Part shown: positions 36,989 through 46,232 of the stretch, one piece after another
How the letters are laid out: every line of letters begins with the position of its first letter
Numbering within the stretch: the first letter of the stretch is position 1
Assembly: GCF_030123065.1 (NCBI RefSeq)
Contig: NZ_CP126093.1
Coordinates: 2,918,001-2,982,000 of the forward strand
Direction: 5' to 3'
Origin: Neobacillus sp. DY30
GTDB lineage: Bacteria; Bacillota; Bacilli; Bacillales; Cytobacillaceae
DNA length: 64,000 bases
Position numbers and translations under genes: made by a program
The notes under the pieces: model-generated
Databases searched by the model: none
Told to the model about the DNA's origin: nothing
What the model saw: the letters and a program-made list of their open reading frames with translations, nothing else

Positions 36989-37942
36989 ATGAGCTATATT
37001 GCTGATGATTTCCATCCAAAAAAAGAAGAATCTAGATTAAAAGAATTACTGGACGGGGCTCGGAAAAATAGGGATAAAAGTTTTGAGAAGGAAATAACGA
37101 AGAAGTTGGTGAAATTATACGTTTCCCAAGGTGAGTACTTTAAAATGGCTGATAAGCCTGACCCGAATTTAGCCAGAAGATATTTAAGCAAGGCGCTGCA
37201 ATATCAGCAAGATCATCCTGTTGCTAATTATCGTATGGGCTATCTATATAATCGAAACAAGGAATATACGAGAGCCGTTTCCTTTTTTGAACGGGCATTG
37301 GATGGCTCCATAGATGAAGAATTAACGGATACTCAAAGAGTGCTCGCGAACATGTTTCTTGTAAATTGCGGCATTAAGATAGCAAAAGAAGCGATACAGG
37401 AGATTAATTTTATCGAGGATAATGTTTATACAGAACTGGAGATTGACAGAATCGAGCGCTATAAAAATGAGATTCTTGTCCTAGAGGAAGGGATCTTTGA
37501 TCGAATGTTTTACCGAAAAATTGAAAATGGAAGAGAAGAAAAGATTGGAGAATACGAATTTATTAACTTTAAACCTGATAAAAAACAAGTGCTGTTAAAA
37601 AGTTCTGATCAAGGAATGGAAATAATTTTTCAAGAATTTAAACCCATCTCGTTAAATCCTAAAGCTTTTTATACCTTATATGGAATCGTAACGGCAAAAG
37701 GTTTTAGGACTTATAGTGAGTTACAAGAAATGGCTTCGAATGGAAGTGGGCAAGAGGTAAGCGATGATTATTTCCGTCAAATTATCCGCCGCCTCTCAAG
37801 AGACGTTCCTTACTGGGAGCATATTATTGAAACGACAACCATCCTACATCCAGATACACGAAGGCATATAGCAGCGATTAAGTTGGCAGAAGCGTTTTCG
37901 ACTTGTATTCTATGTCGAGTGGAGGATTATTTACCTTATTAG
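36989..37942 (+). CDS. TPR-containing hypothetical protein
   Basis: The 317-residue cytoplasmic protein has TPR-like helical repeats between about 40 and 115 (LARRYLSKALQYQQDHPVANYRMGYLY; NKEYTRAVSFFERAL). A C-terminal alpha/beta segment ends in a helix-rich region (DDYFRQIIRRLSRDVPYWEHII) that could be a winged helix. AGAGGTG precedes the ATG. It is possibly a protein-interaction or regulatory factor. Confidence 0.55.
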   Translation: MSYIADDFHPKKEESRLKELLDGARKNRDKSFEKEITKKLVKLYVSQGEYFKMADKPDPNLARRYLSKALQYQQDHPVANYRMGYLYNRNKEYTRAVSFFERALDGSIDEELTDTQRVLANMFLVNCGIKIAKEAIQEINFIEDNVYTELEIDRIERYKNEILVLEEGIFDRMFYRKIENGREEKIGEYEFINFKPDKKQVLLKSSDQGMEIIFQEFKPISLNPKAFYTLYGIVTAKGFRTYSELQEMASNGSGQEVSDDYFRQIIRRLSRDVPYWEHIIETTTILHPDTRRHIAAIKLAEAFSTCILCRVEDYLPY

Positions 37943-37968
37943 AAATGGTTCCTCTAAAACCATTTAGG

Positions 37969-38000
37969 GTTCTCACTGTTAGTGGGAGCTCTTTTTTGTA
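37969..38000 (+). terminator. terminator of the TPR gene
   Basis: GTTCTCAC and GTGGGAGC pair around TGTTA and are followed by TCTTTTTTG. Confidence 0.6.
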
Positions 38001-38039
38001 TGCATTCAGGAAGATGAAAGAATTCTAAATACAAAGATA

Positions 38040-38078
38040 AACGATACGTACACAAATTTTCAACGATACGTGGACAAA
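38040..38078. repeat. two iteron-like 17-bp direct repeats
   Basis: AACGATACGTACACAAA (38040-38056) and AACGATACGTGGACAAA (38062-38078) are spaced exactly 22 bp apart, two helical turns, and followed by a 40-bp A-rich tract. They sit just upstream of the DnaD/helicase genes. This looks like an initiator-binding site of a plasmid or phage origin, but no initiator gene is present nearby. Confidence 0.6.
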
Positions 38079-38281
38079 AAGAAAAAGAAAATAAAAAAGA
38101 AAAACAAAACAACAACAAGTTCTTTCCCCCTATATAGAGTAAAACCCAAAAATAGAACTCCACAGAAATCATGTCATAAATTATTCACATTTTTATAGTA
38201 ACCACCATGTCCTTTTTGTCCTTACTTCCATATATAAACGGTGAAAGCAATTTTATTAGTAGAAAGGTTTGTGATGGAAGA

Positions 38282-39214
38282 ATGGCAAAATATCGAATGG
38301 TTCGTACTGATTTTTGGAGCAATCCGACAGCTCAAGAAGAGATGACCCCCGAGGATAAGTATTTTTACCTCTATCTGCTTACCAATACATATACCACTCA
38401 AATTGGAATCTATAAGATTACCAAAAAACAAATGGCGTTTGATTTAGGTTATTCCTTAGAAAGTGTTCACTCCATCATGGAACGCTTTATCGAACATCAT
38501 GAATTAATTCGCTACAATCCTCAAACAAGAGAAATTGCCATTAGAAACTGGGGAAAGTACAACCTGCATAAAGCAGGAAAACCAGTAATCGATTGTATTC
38601 TAGCCGAAATAAAAGAAGTGGAGGACACCACATTGCTTCCCTATATTTCCATCGGCATTCAAAAACAGGAAATTCGTGTTTTGTATGAATCATTTTGTGA
38701 TCAGGAAAAAGAGATGGGAGATCAAGATGAATCTACGATGGAACTGGTAATAGAAGAACTTGATGATCATACAACCGTTTCGAATTCTGTACAGGAAAAA
38801 CAACCGCTATCGTTTACCACGGAGCTGGAGAATAACATAAAAAACTTGCCGAATAACCAAAAAACAAAGGACGTACAAGAAATTATTGAGTTTTGGGACG
38901 GCAATGGATTTGGCTTTAGCAATGTCAATGGTAAAGAGCAGCTTCTATCCTGGCTGGATGATTCTGACTTTTTACAGCCGAAAGAGATGATTATAAAAGC
39001 CATGAACATTGCGTGTGCCAATAACAAGCGAAGGCTAAGCTATGTGGTTGGGATCCTCAAAAACTGGGAAAATGAATCGCTGCTTACCGTAGAAGATATC
39101 GATTCGTACCAGGAGAACCATCTAGCAAACAATCGGCATGCAGCGCAAACCCCTTCAATGGGAAGATACATTCCACGTGATTTTGTTCTCGATCTAACGG
39201 ATGGTGATGAGTAA
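38282..39214 (+). CDS. DnaD domain replication protein
   Basis: The 310-residue protein has an N-terminal winged-helix region (MAKYRMVRTDFWSNP; EDKYFYLYLLTNTYTTQIGI) typical of phage/plasmid DnaD-like primosome proteins. Its C-terminal DnaD domain contains FWDGNGFGFS and the motif YVVGILKNWENE near 265. ATG 38282 fits the usual MAKYRMV start of this family; the upstream ATG 38207 has no ribosome site. The gene overlaps the helicase start by one base and acts with it in loading a replicative helicase. Confidence 0.85.
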   Translation: MAKYRMVRTDFWSNPTAQEEMTPEDKYFYLYLLTNTYTTQIGIYKITKKQMAFDLGYSLESVHSIMERFIEHHELIRYNPQTREIAIRNWGKYNLHKAGKPVIDCILAEIKEVEDTTLLPYISIGIQKQEIRVLYESFCDQEKEMGDQDESTMELVIEELDDHTTVSNSVQEKQPLSFTTELENNIKNLPNNQKTKDVQEIIEFWDGNGFGFSNVNGKEQLLSWLDDSDFLQPKEMIIKAMNIACANNKRRLSYVVGILKNWENESLLTVEDIDSYQENHLANNRHAAQTPSMGRYIPRDFVLDLTDGDE

Positions 39215-40451
39215 TGAGTATGGTGGAAAAGTCGTTCTTAGGAACGCTAATGAAGGCAGAGTACTTACTAAAGGATACCGTAATTCGGCCTGAACAGCTT
39301 GAAAGTACAAGACATAAAGCAATCATGCAAAGAATGCTGGAGTTAACCCAGAAAGGAAAGAATATCGATTTAATCACCTCACAACGCAGCCTGACCTCGA
39401 ATCATTTGGCGGAATTTCATACCTTTCGGAGCTGTTATCGTATGGAAATCTAGAAAAATTCGATTCCGTGGAAAAGCTGATTCTCGATTTGTGGAAGGAA
39501 CGGGAAAAAAGAAATATCTTATCATTGGCTGCGATGTATGATTGGGAGATTACGAAAGTCATGACAGAATTGGATAAGATTAACCACATAAAAATGGAGG
39601 ATCACACATCCCTGCAACAGGCGTTGGCAGATATCTATGAAGCGCCCTGGGAAGATCCATTATCGTTACGTTGTACTCCAACGGGAATTAAAAAGCTTGA
39701 CGAAGTAACGGGAGGCTTTCGAGGCGGGGAAGTCACGATTATAGCCGCTAGACCATCGATGGGAAAAACGGATGTGATGCTTCATTTTGCAAAAATAGCA
39801 GGTTGGGCAGGTTTTTTACCGCTCGTCTTTTCCTTAGAAATGCCCGAAAAGCTGATTACCTCGAGATTAATGGCGTCAACGGGAAACTTTAACCGGGTAA
39901 AAATGCGAGATCCGAAAAGAATGCTCAATGAAAATCAAAAGAATGTATGGTCGGATGTGATCGGGAGCCTCGGTGAAACCCATATGCAAATTTTTGATGG
40001 AGCGGGACAAACCATTGCCGAAATGAGAGCGAAAACGAGAAAGATGATGAATCAATTTCCAAAAAGAAAACCGATTCTTTTTATTGATTACTTAACCCTT
40101 ATTCAATCGAGTCAATCCTTCGGGGGAAATTCTCATTCACAAGTAACAGAGATCTCCAAATCTCTTAAAACAATGGCGAAGGAATTTGATTGCCCTGTCA
40201 TTTGTTTGGCACAGCTCAATCGATCAGTCGAATCAAGAGCCTGTAAACGGCCAATGATGTCTGATATTCGAGAATCTGGAAGTGTGGAACAGGACGCCGA
40301 TGTCATTTTGTTCTTATACCGGGATAAGTATTATAACAAGCAAACGGACGATAATTCCCTTGAAATTATTGTCTCGAAAAATCGAAACGGTCCAGTTGGA
40401 ACTGTGATTGTAAATTACACGACTAAAACGGGAAGAATTGAGGACCTATAG
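39214..40451 (+). pseudogene. DnaB-type replicative helicase, frameshifted
   Basis: Two frames together encode a DnaB-like helicase. The N-terminal piece (39214-39453) starts MSMVEKSFLGTLMKAEYLL and matches the DnaB N domain. The C-terminal piece (from about 39400 to 40451) continues in the -1 frame as DLESFGGISYLSELLSYGN, then the RecA-like core with Walker A ARPSMGKTD, DYLTLIQSS and LAQLNRSVE. The frames meet around 39395-39405. No slippery heptamer is present there, so a single-base loss (or a sequencing error) is more likely than programmed frameshifting. Confidence 0.8.
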
Positions 40452-40535
40452 GAGGGTAAGTTTCCCTTTAACTAACCAACAGATACGTAAGAAAAACCCT
40501 GAGAACTAAAAAAATTTGATGAAGAGGTGTTAAAA

Positions 40536-40961
40536 ATGTTAGTGAAAGATCTTTTCCTAGACACGATACAATATGAATATTCCTTTGTAGCCCATTACCT
40601 CTACCATTTACTAGAAGAGAAGAAACTCTCATTAAACGACGACGTTTCCAAAATACAATCAGTAACAGGAGACATTCACAAAGTAAATGAATTGGTTGTG
40701 AAAAATTTATTAGGTATTGGTGAAATGAATGTCTACTCAATGAAAATGAACACAGCGGATTTTGTGTTTATCTTTGCACCTAACCTAAAAGATGCCATCC
40801 AGTTCTATCACAGAACATTTTTTAAACCTCCATTAAACTGTCATCAATATTCACTAGATTTCGATTTTTACAGAGGGAATGAAGTCATTTCATTTCGGGA
40901 TATGAGAAAAGAAATAGAGCAATTTCCTGCAATTGCGGGCTATTATACACGGGAAAGATGA
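40536..40961 (+). CDS. hypothetical protein of replication module
   Basis: The 141-residue soluble protein (MLVKDLFLDTIQYEYSFVAH...) has no recognised motif. It is at the end of the DnaD/helicase pair and just before a thermonuclease gene, so it belongs to this mobile-type module by position. The ATG at 40536 follows AAGAGGTG; an in-frame GTG nine bases earlier is less likely. Confidence 0.55.
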   Translation: MLVKDLFLDTIQYEYSFVAHYLYHLLEEKKLSLNDDVSKIQSVTGDIHKVNELVVKNLLGIGEMNVYSMKMNTADFVFIFAPNLKDAIQFYHRTFFKPPLNCHQYSLDFDFYRGNEVISFRDMRKEIEQFPAIAGYYTRER

Positions 40962-40980
40962 ATAAGTGGAGGGAGGGGAT

Positions 40981-41550
40981 ATGAGAAAACGAATGGGAAG
41001 TATAGCCATGATGGCTGCTGCTGCCTGCATAGCATTGTATTCAGTACCATCAGAGAAAGGAGAAAACGGGCAAGAGCTCCGCCTTCCGGTGAGCGAAGAT
41101 CAAGGTAGTGAAGTACCCGCCACTGTAGTGGAGATTATCGATGGCGATACCATCAAAGTATGGGTTAATGGAAAAATAGAATCCGTGCGCTATTTATTAA
41201 TTGATACACCAGAGTCAAAAAGTTCAAAAACATGTGTTCAACTGTATGCAAAGGAGGCATTCTTACGGAATAGCGAGCTTGTAAAAAGCGGGAAGGTAAC
41301 ATTGGAGTTCGAAAAAGGTAACATAAGAGATTCCTATGGACGATTATTAGCCTATGTTTATGTTGATGGAGAATCAATTCAAGAAACGCTGCTAAGAGAA
41401 GGATATGCACGGGTGGCTTATATCATCCATCCGCCCTATAAATACCTAGAAACATATAGAAAGGAGGAAAATCTAGCAAAAAGGCAAAAAATCAACATCT
41501 GGAGCAGTTTGAACTTTGTAACGAACTGGGGATTTAATGGATGTTTGTAG
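40981..41550 (+). CDS. thermonuclease (SNase) family protein
   Basis: The 189-residue protein has an N-terminal signal or anchor segment (AMMAAAACIALYSV, about 8-21), then the staphylococcal-nuclease OB fold. Key residues are D-G-D-T (about 58-61), R of VRYLLIDTPE with the catalytic E near 81, and R of DSYGRLLAYV near 122. It likely cuts DNA or RNA outside the membrane. GGAGGGAGGGG precedes the ATG. Its position after a replication module is typical of mobile or plasmid-derived loci. Confidence 0.85.
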   Translation: MRKRMGSIAMMAAAACIALYSVPSEKGENGQELRLPVSEDQGSEVPATVVEIIDGDTIKVWVNGKIESVRYLLIDTPESKSSKTCVQLYAKEAFLRNSELVKSGKVTLEFEKGNIRDSYGRLLAYVYVDGESIQETLLREGYARVAYIIHPPYKYLETYRKEENLAKRQKINIWSSLNFVTNWGFNGCL

Positions 41551-41566
41551 GAATACAAAAGAAAGA

Positions 41567-41603
41567 TGCCAGATACCGTTCAGTGGTGCCTGGCACCTTT
41601 TTT
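41567..41603 (+). terminator. terminator after the thermonuclease gene
   Basis: TGCCAGATACC and GGTGCCTGGCA pair around a short loop, followed by CCTTTTTT. Confidence 0.7.
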
Positions 41604-41704
41604 AAAATGACGGTTCGTACCATTGTTACGGTACACAAGGAAATGAAAATGTTTAAAACATTGAATGTTGTGGTAAATAATCAACAAGAATAGGAGATGA
41701 TAGA

Positions 41705-42052
41705 ATGGACGGACAAAAACAAAGCTACTATGTCAATATTCAATCTCATGATATTTTCAGAGATCCTTACGAGGGAGAGTGGAATTTCAAAATTGAAGCG
41801 ACAGAATCGCAAGTGAATGCCCTTGAACGACTTTTTGAAAACAATGATGAAACAGACTGGGAAAGTTATTTTCGCTCACATATTCCCTATCTTGAATATC
41901 ATCATCAGCCTCAAAATAGGGAATATGACAAGCGAATGGAATTAATTTATACCATGCTTTTTTACTTAGGTGATGAAAAAACCCGTTCACATATTAGAAA
42001 AATGGGAATTCTAAATGAAGATCCTGCATATATAGAGCACAAAAGTTTTTAA
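41705..42052 (+). CDS. paralogous hypothetical protein A
   Basis: The 115-residue protein (MDGQKQSYYVNIQSHDIF...) shares about 70% identity by eye with the protein at 42937-43266. Conserved parts are IEATESQVNALERL, NDETDWESYFRSHIPYL and DEKTRSHIRKMGILNED. A family function is unknown to me. GGAGATGAT precedes the ATG, and a ~60-bp leader is also shared with the paralogue, so the unit duplicated with its upstream region. Confidence 0.7.
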   Translation: MDGQKQSYYVNIQSHDIFRDPYEGEWNFKIEATESQVNALERLFENNDETDWESYFRSHIPYLEYHHQPQNREYDKRMELIYTMLFYLGDEKTRSHIRKMGILNEDPAYIEHKSF

Positions 42053-42142
42053 CTTCGATAAATTTGGCGGAAAAATAGTCAAGGGACTCAAAAGAAGTTC
42101 ATACGAAATATTCAATCGTCCCTTTGTCATAAAAAAGACAGT

Positions 42143-42172
42143 ATCCCTTTCTATTTAAGAAGGGGATTTTTG
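42143..42172 (+). terminator. terminator after paralogue A
   Basis: ATCCCTTTCT and AGAAGGGGAT pair around ATTTA, then TTTTTG. Confidence 0.65.
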
Positions 42173-42278
42173 TCGAGCTGCATGATCAATGGTTGGAGAA
42201 TTCATGTTAATCCCTTTATCGACAATCATCAACATAAATCTGCTATAATATTAACATATAAGAAAGAGGTGAGGAAAT

Positions 42279-42647
42279 GTGGAAAAAACGCTAAATATGA
42301 TTTTAGCCGAACAAAAACGACAGGGTGATTTATTGCATCAATTAATTCATGCTGTTGCAGGATCAAATGTAAAAATTACTGAAATGGACGAAAAGATTAG
42401 TAAAATGAACGGGAAAATGACCGAAATGGACGGCAGAATTGCTGAAATGGACGAAAGAATTACTCAAACAAATGAAAAAGTTACCGAATTAAACGGAAAA
42501 GTGATCTCTATTGAAAATAAACTAGATTCCGTCTTTGAGGAAGTTAAAGAAATAAAGGTTAAAATGGCATCAAAACATGACCTCGAATATTATGATCAAA
42601 TGATTTCAGAGCATTCTAGAGAAATTTATAAACTAAAAAATCATTAA
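42279..42647 (+). CDS. coiled-coil hypothetical protein
   Basis: The 122-residue protein is almost wholly coiled coil: residues ~30-95 repeat the heptad-like IxEMDxxIxxMxxK pattern (ITEMDEKISKMNGKMTEMDG). The start is GTG after AGAGGTGAGG. The repeats resemble degenerate 7-residue units rather than a recognised family. It lies between the two paralogues but has its own terminators before and after. Confidence 0.6.
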   Translation: MEKTLNMILAEQKRQGDLLHQLIHAVAGSNVKITEMDEKISKMNGKMTEMDGRIAEMDERITQTNEKVTELNGKVISIENKLDSVFEEVKEIKVKMASKHDLEYYDQMISEHSREIYKLKNH

Positions 42648-42748
42648 ACCTCTCCACTGAGATTCCTCAATACTATACTAAATTCTTAACTGCCCCATAG
42701 TCTTCCTACAAACAAACACTTACAAATGTTGAATCATTTTTTAAAATG

Positions 42749-42787
42749 AAACCTTGTCATAAACATCATGACAAGGTTTTACTTTTT
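42749..42787 (+). terminator. strong terminator after the coiled-coil gene
   Basis: AAACCTTGTCAT and ATGACAAGGTTT form a 12-bp perfect stem with loop AAACATC, followed by TACTTTTTTT. Confidence 0.85.
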
Positions 42788-42936
42788 TTCTGGTGCTAAT
42801 ATAAATAAGCAACTAATTAGGGAATCGCAGATAAATGATTTAACGATTCTTACCATTTAGGGTAACTTTGAAGTTTGAAAAATGTTTAAACCATTAAGAG
42901 TTGTGGTAAACATCCATAAAGATAGGAGATGATCGA

Positions 42937-43266
42937 ATGGATGGACAAAAACAAAGTTACTATATCAATATTCAATCTAATGAAATTTTTACAGGACCTT
43001 ACGATGGAAAGTGGGATTATAAAATTGAAGCTACAGAATCTGAAGTAAATTTCCTTAAACGACTTATTAATCGAAATGATGAAACAGATTGGGAAAGTTA
43101 TTTTCGATCGCACATTCCTTATCTTGGTTATCAACATCAAAATAGGGAAGATGACCAGCGAATGCTATGGATCTATACAATGCTTTATGACTTAGGGGAT
43201 GAAAAAACCCGTTCACATATTAGAAACATGGGAATTTTAAACGAGGATATTCAGCACAAAAGTTAA
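42937..43266 (+). CDS. paralogous hypothetical protein B
   Basis: The 109-residue protein (MDGQKQSYYINIQSNEIF...) is the close paralogue of the protein at 41705-42052. The middle and C-terminal thirds are nearly identical, and the leader (AAAATGTTTAAA, TTGTGGTAAA, AGGAGATGAT) is shared. Slightly shorter than paralogue A. A terminator follows. Confidence 0.7.
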   Translation: MDGQKQSYYINIQSNEIFTGPYDGKWDYKIEATESEVNFLKRLINRNDETDWESYFRSHIPYLGYQHQNREDDQRMLWIYTMLYDLGDEKTRSHIRNMGILNEDIQHKS

Positions 43267-43334
43267 TCTAAAAAAATCAGGCGAAAAATAATAAATGGCT
43301 AAATGGTAATTTACAATTTACTTACAAAAAGCAG

Positions 43335-43379
43335 AAAACGCAGTCAGTTCCACGGCTTGGGAAACTGACTGCGTTTTTT
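43335..43379 (+). terminator. strong terminator after paralogue B
   Basis: AAAACGCAGTCAGTT and AACTGACTGCGTTTT form a 15-bp stem around a 14-base loop, followed by TT. Confidence 0.85.
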
Positions 43380-43506
43380 GAATCATATAGCTTTATTTAA
43401 ATTAACAATTCAAAAAAAACTCTCTCCCTTTTTTTAGGCTGTTTTTCTATTTTCTTCTTCATTTGGTGTAAAATAGAATAGAAACTAAAAAAGAATAGGT
43501 GAGAAC

Positions 43507-44880
43507 ATGAGTCAATTATCCGAATTTGTATCCAAGCAACATAATCAAAGTGTTGAGGAATTAAAAGAATTACTACGTATTCCAAGTATAAGTTCCTTGT
43601 CTGAGCATAAAGAGGACATTCAAAAAACAGCTTCTTGGATCGCCAATAAGTTAGAGAGCATTGGAATGGAACACGTTGAAATCGTACAAACAAAGGGTCA
43701 TCCGATTATTTATGCAGACTGGCTTCATCAGGAAAATGCGCCGACTGTATTAGTATACGGTCATTATGACGTTCAGCCCGTTGACCCCATTAACTTATGG
43801 GAGACCCCTCCGTTTGAACCAGACATTCGCGATGAAAAGATCTACGCCAGAGGGGCTACAGACGACAAAGGGCAGACGTTCTTACATATAAAAGCTGTAG
43901 AAAGCCTCATGAATGTAGAAGGTAAATTACCGGTTAACCTTAAATTTTGCATCGAAGGTGAAGAAGAAATCGGAAGTCCTAATCTTCCACAGTTTTTATC
44001 TGAAAATAAAGAAAAACTATCTTGCGATGTGGTGATTATTTCCGATTCGGATATGTGGGATCGAGGAGTTCCTGCGATTACATATTCATTAAGAGGTCTG
44101 GCAGCTCTCGAGTTTTCACTTAAAACAGCTAATACAGATTTGCATTCCGGCATGTTCGGCGGCGGAGTTCAGAATGCGAACCATTTGTTAGTGCAGCTGC
44201 TTTCTACTCTTCATGATGCAAACGGAAAGGTAAATGTTGAAGGATTCTACGATGATGTTATAGAATTGACAGAATTTGAGAAGGAACAAATTAAAGCACT
44301 GGGCTTTGATGAAGAAAAACTAAAGAAACAGTTGGGCTTAACGGAACTAACAGGCGGGGAAAATAATTATCCATACCCTGAGAAAATCAACTCGCGGCCG
44401 ACATTAGAGTTAAACGGCATATGGGGCGGATTTCAGGGGGAAGGTACAAAAACCGTCATTCCCAATGAGGCACATGCCAAAATCACCTGCCGTCTTGTCA
44501 ATAATCAAAATCCAGAAAAAATCCAAGGATTAATTAAAAAGCATTTAGAAGAAAAAGCACCAAAAGGATGCACAGTAAAAGTGACCCTTCAAGATACAGG
44601 TAATCCATTCTTAACACCAATCGATGATCCGATGATTCAAAAAGCGGCTGAAGCCTATGAAAAGGTTTATGGTGCATCACCTGTTTATAAAAGAGAAGGG
44701 GGTTCCATTCCGATTGTATCGGATTTCAACCATACTCTAAATACTCCTGTTGTCTTAATGGGATTCGGCTTACCGGATGAAAATCTCCATGCCCCGAATG
44801 AACATTTTAATTTAGAAAACTTTGATAAAGGGATCTTAACGATCTGTTCGTTTTTAGAATTAATCTCAATAGATAGGTAA
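43507..44880 (+). CDS. M20 family dipeptidase
   Basis: The 457-residue cytoplasmic enzyme has all M20 metal-site motifs: VYGHYDVQPVDP near residue 83, YARGATDDKGQ near 114, CIEGEEEIGS near 151, ISDSDMW near 177 and HAPNEHF near 428. It resembles the Bacillus cytosolic di- or tripeptidases. AGGTGAGAAC precedes the ATG. It is monocistronic with a strong terminator after. Confidence 0.9.
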   Translation: MSQLSEFVSKQHNQSVEELKELLRIPSISSLSEHKEDIQKTASWIANKLESIGMEHVEIVQTKGHPIIYADWLHQENAPTVLVYGHYDVQPVDPINLWETPPFEPDIRDEKIYARGATDDKGQTFLHIKAVESLMNVEGKLPVNLKFCIEGEEEIGSPNLPQFLSENKEKLSCDVVIISDSDMWDRGVPAITYSLRGLAALEFSLKTANTDLHSGMFGGGVQNANHLLVQLLSTLHDANGKVNVEGFYDDVIELTEFEKEQIKALGFDEEKLKKQLGLTELTGGENNYPYPEKINSRPTLELNGIWGGFQGEGTKTVIPNEAHAKITCRLVNNQNPEKIQGLIKKHLEEKAPKGCTVKVTLQDTGNPFLTPIDDPMIQKAAEAYEKVYGASPVYKREGGSIPIVSDFNHTLNTPVVLMGFGLPDENLHAPNEHFNLENFDKGILTICSFLELISIDR

Positions 44881-44935
44881 AAGAGGAACGCCATAGCCTA
44901 ACGGGTTCCATTACCTATCACAAATATTGCAAATT

Positions 44936-44980
44936 AAATGAGTGACAAATTGAATGCTAATTTGTCACTCATTTTTTATT
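44936..44980 (+). terminator. strong terminator of the dipeptidase gene
   Basis: AAATGAGTGACAAATT and AATTTGTCACTCATTT form a 16-bp perfect stem around GAATGCT, with a T tail. Confidence 0.9.
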
Positions 44981-45253
44981 GATGTAAAGCTATTTGTGCT
45001 TAGAATCACCCTAAGATCTATAAAAATATGCACTCAAAATTGTAAGGGTGGCTTTTCTTGGATAAGAACAACATAAGAATCGAAAACCAGATTTAAAAAA
45101 TCAGTAGTGGCAAAAATGGTTGTGTTTATTTCTTCTTGCAAATACTTATGAAAAATGTTAAACTTTAGAAGAATTATTTTTGTTCGGTGTAAAGGATAGT
45201 CTAAGAGTAACTTTTCGTCTTGATGATCACTGAGTGCAAGGATAGTAACACAT

Positions 45254-45270
45254 TGTGTGCAAAGCACACA
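45254..45270 (+). promoter_or_regulatory. hairpin before the cold-shock gene ribosome site
   Basis: TGTGTGC-AAA-GCACACA is a perfect 7-bp hairpin two bases before GCAGGAGG. It could be a leader structure affecting translation at low temperature, as known for csp mRNAs. Confidence 0.5.
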
Positions 45271-45285
45271 GCAGGAGGAAACAAA

Positions 45286-45486
45286 ATGGAACAAGGTAAA
45301 GTAAAATGGTTTAACGCAGAAAAAGGTTTCGGATTTATCGAGCGTGAAGGCGGAGAAGACGTATTCGTTCATTTCTCAGCTATCCAAGGCGAAGGTTTCA
45401 AATCTTTAGACGAAGGTCAAGCAGTTACTTTTGACGTTGAGCAAGGTCAACGTGGAGCTCAAGCAGCTAACGTGCGTAAAGCTTAA
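45286..45486 (+). CDS. cold-shock protein (CspB-like)
   Basis: The 66-residue single OB-fold protein has RNP1 KGFGFI (13-18) and RNP2 VFVHF (26-30). It binds single-stranded RNA/DNA and acts as an RNA chaperone. ATG 45286 follows AGGAGG. A longer upstream in-frame start lacks a ribosome site. It is isolated, with its own terminator at 45506-45531. Confidence 0.97.
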   Translation: MEQGKVKWFNAEKGFGFIEREGGEDVFVHFSAIQGEGFKSLDEGQAVTFDVEQGQRGAQAANVRKA

Positions 45487-45505
45487 TAATAAAACCAAAC
45501 TCAAG

Positions 45506-45531
45506 CAGGCTCCTTTTGGAGTCTGTTTTTT
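45506..45531 (+). terminator. terminator of the csp gene
   Basis: CAGGCTCC and GGAGTCTG pair around TTTT, followed by TTTTTTATTT. Confidence 0.85.
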
Positions 45532-45811
45532 ATTTATAATAAAAGCAAGGAACCCTACTCACGAATGAGTAGGGCACATGTAAACAGTAAATCAAATGGT
45601 AAACTAAGTGTATCACATAATAACGAATCCTCCTAATTTCCTTTGAATAAACATCTTAGAGTGGCTAAAATTGTCAATCTTGGGGTAATTCAATTAAGCG
45701 TGTCTTGAATTTAAAAGGATTGGCTGCTGCGGCATTCATTTTTTTTAACGAAGTTGATTGGTTTAAGAATTCGGTATCCACTTGGATTTCACCCCAATAA
45801 AAAGCACCCGA
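45532..45811. other. intergenic stretch without visible gene
   Basis: About 280 bp of AT-rich sequence between the csp terminator and a minus-strand small gene. It has no coding frame of note. Confidence 0.4.
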
Positions 45812-46024
45812 TTATTCGGATGCATACTTAATTATTCCATGTAAATATACTGAGTATTCTCGCTTTACACATTCTCTTAACTTGATTTTTCCTTCACTTT
45901 CTAATTCTCCAACCCATTCTTCAATCTTTTTTTCATCTTCTTTTGTAGCCTTAGGAATCTCTGTTGAAAAAAAATTACCTCGACTGGCATTCTTTAGATT
46001 TTTTAATAAACCAACTTTATTCAT
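45812..46024 (-). CDS. 70-aa hypothetical protein
   Basis: The 70-residue charged protein (MNKVGLLKNLKNASRGNFFS...EEWVGELESEGKIKLREC) has no recognised domain. ATG 46024 follows AAAGGGGATG; a longer upstream start lacks a ribosome site. It lies beside the broken immunity-type gene, so it may also belong to a polymorphic-toxin relic. Confidence 0.5.
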   Translation of the reverse strand: MNKVGLLKNLKNASRGNFFSTEIPKATKEDEKKIEEWVGELESEGKIKLRECVKREYSVYLHGIIKYASE

Positions 46025-46122
46025 TGGGTCATCCCCTTTATCTATTATTTTCGACATTAAGTAGGTTTTTTCCTTTGAATACCAATAATTTTCTCGAATT
46101 TTCTTATTCACCTAACGGTGGC

Positions 46123-46147
46123 GTTAATCCAAGGAGGATTAACGCTT
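46123..46147. repeat. inverted repeat between small genes
   Basis: GCGTTAATCC-AAGGA-GGATTAACGC is a perfect 10-bp stem, and may work as a terminator or binding site. Confidence 0.45.
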
Positions 46148-46232
46148 ATTTGTGTTGAACCAATGTATTGCTAGGATGGATTTCTGTTCAATAAGAGATG
46201 TTAAAACAACCATAAAAGAGGTGGTTATAAAG

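Noticed and set aside
39380..39470. Programmed frameshifting in the helicase gene
   Set aside because: No slippery heptamer or downstream pseudoknot is evident, and DnaB-type helicases are not known to use it.
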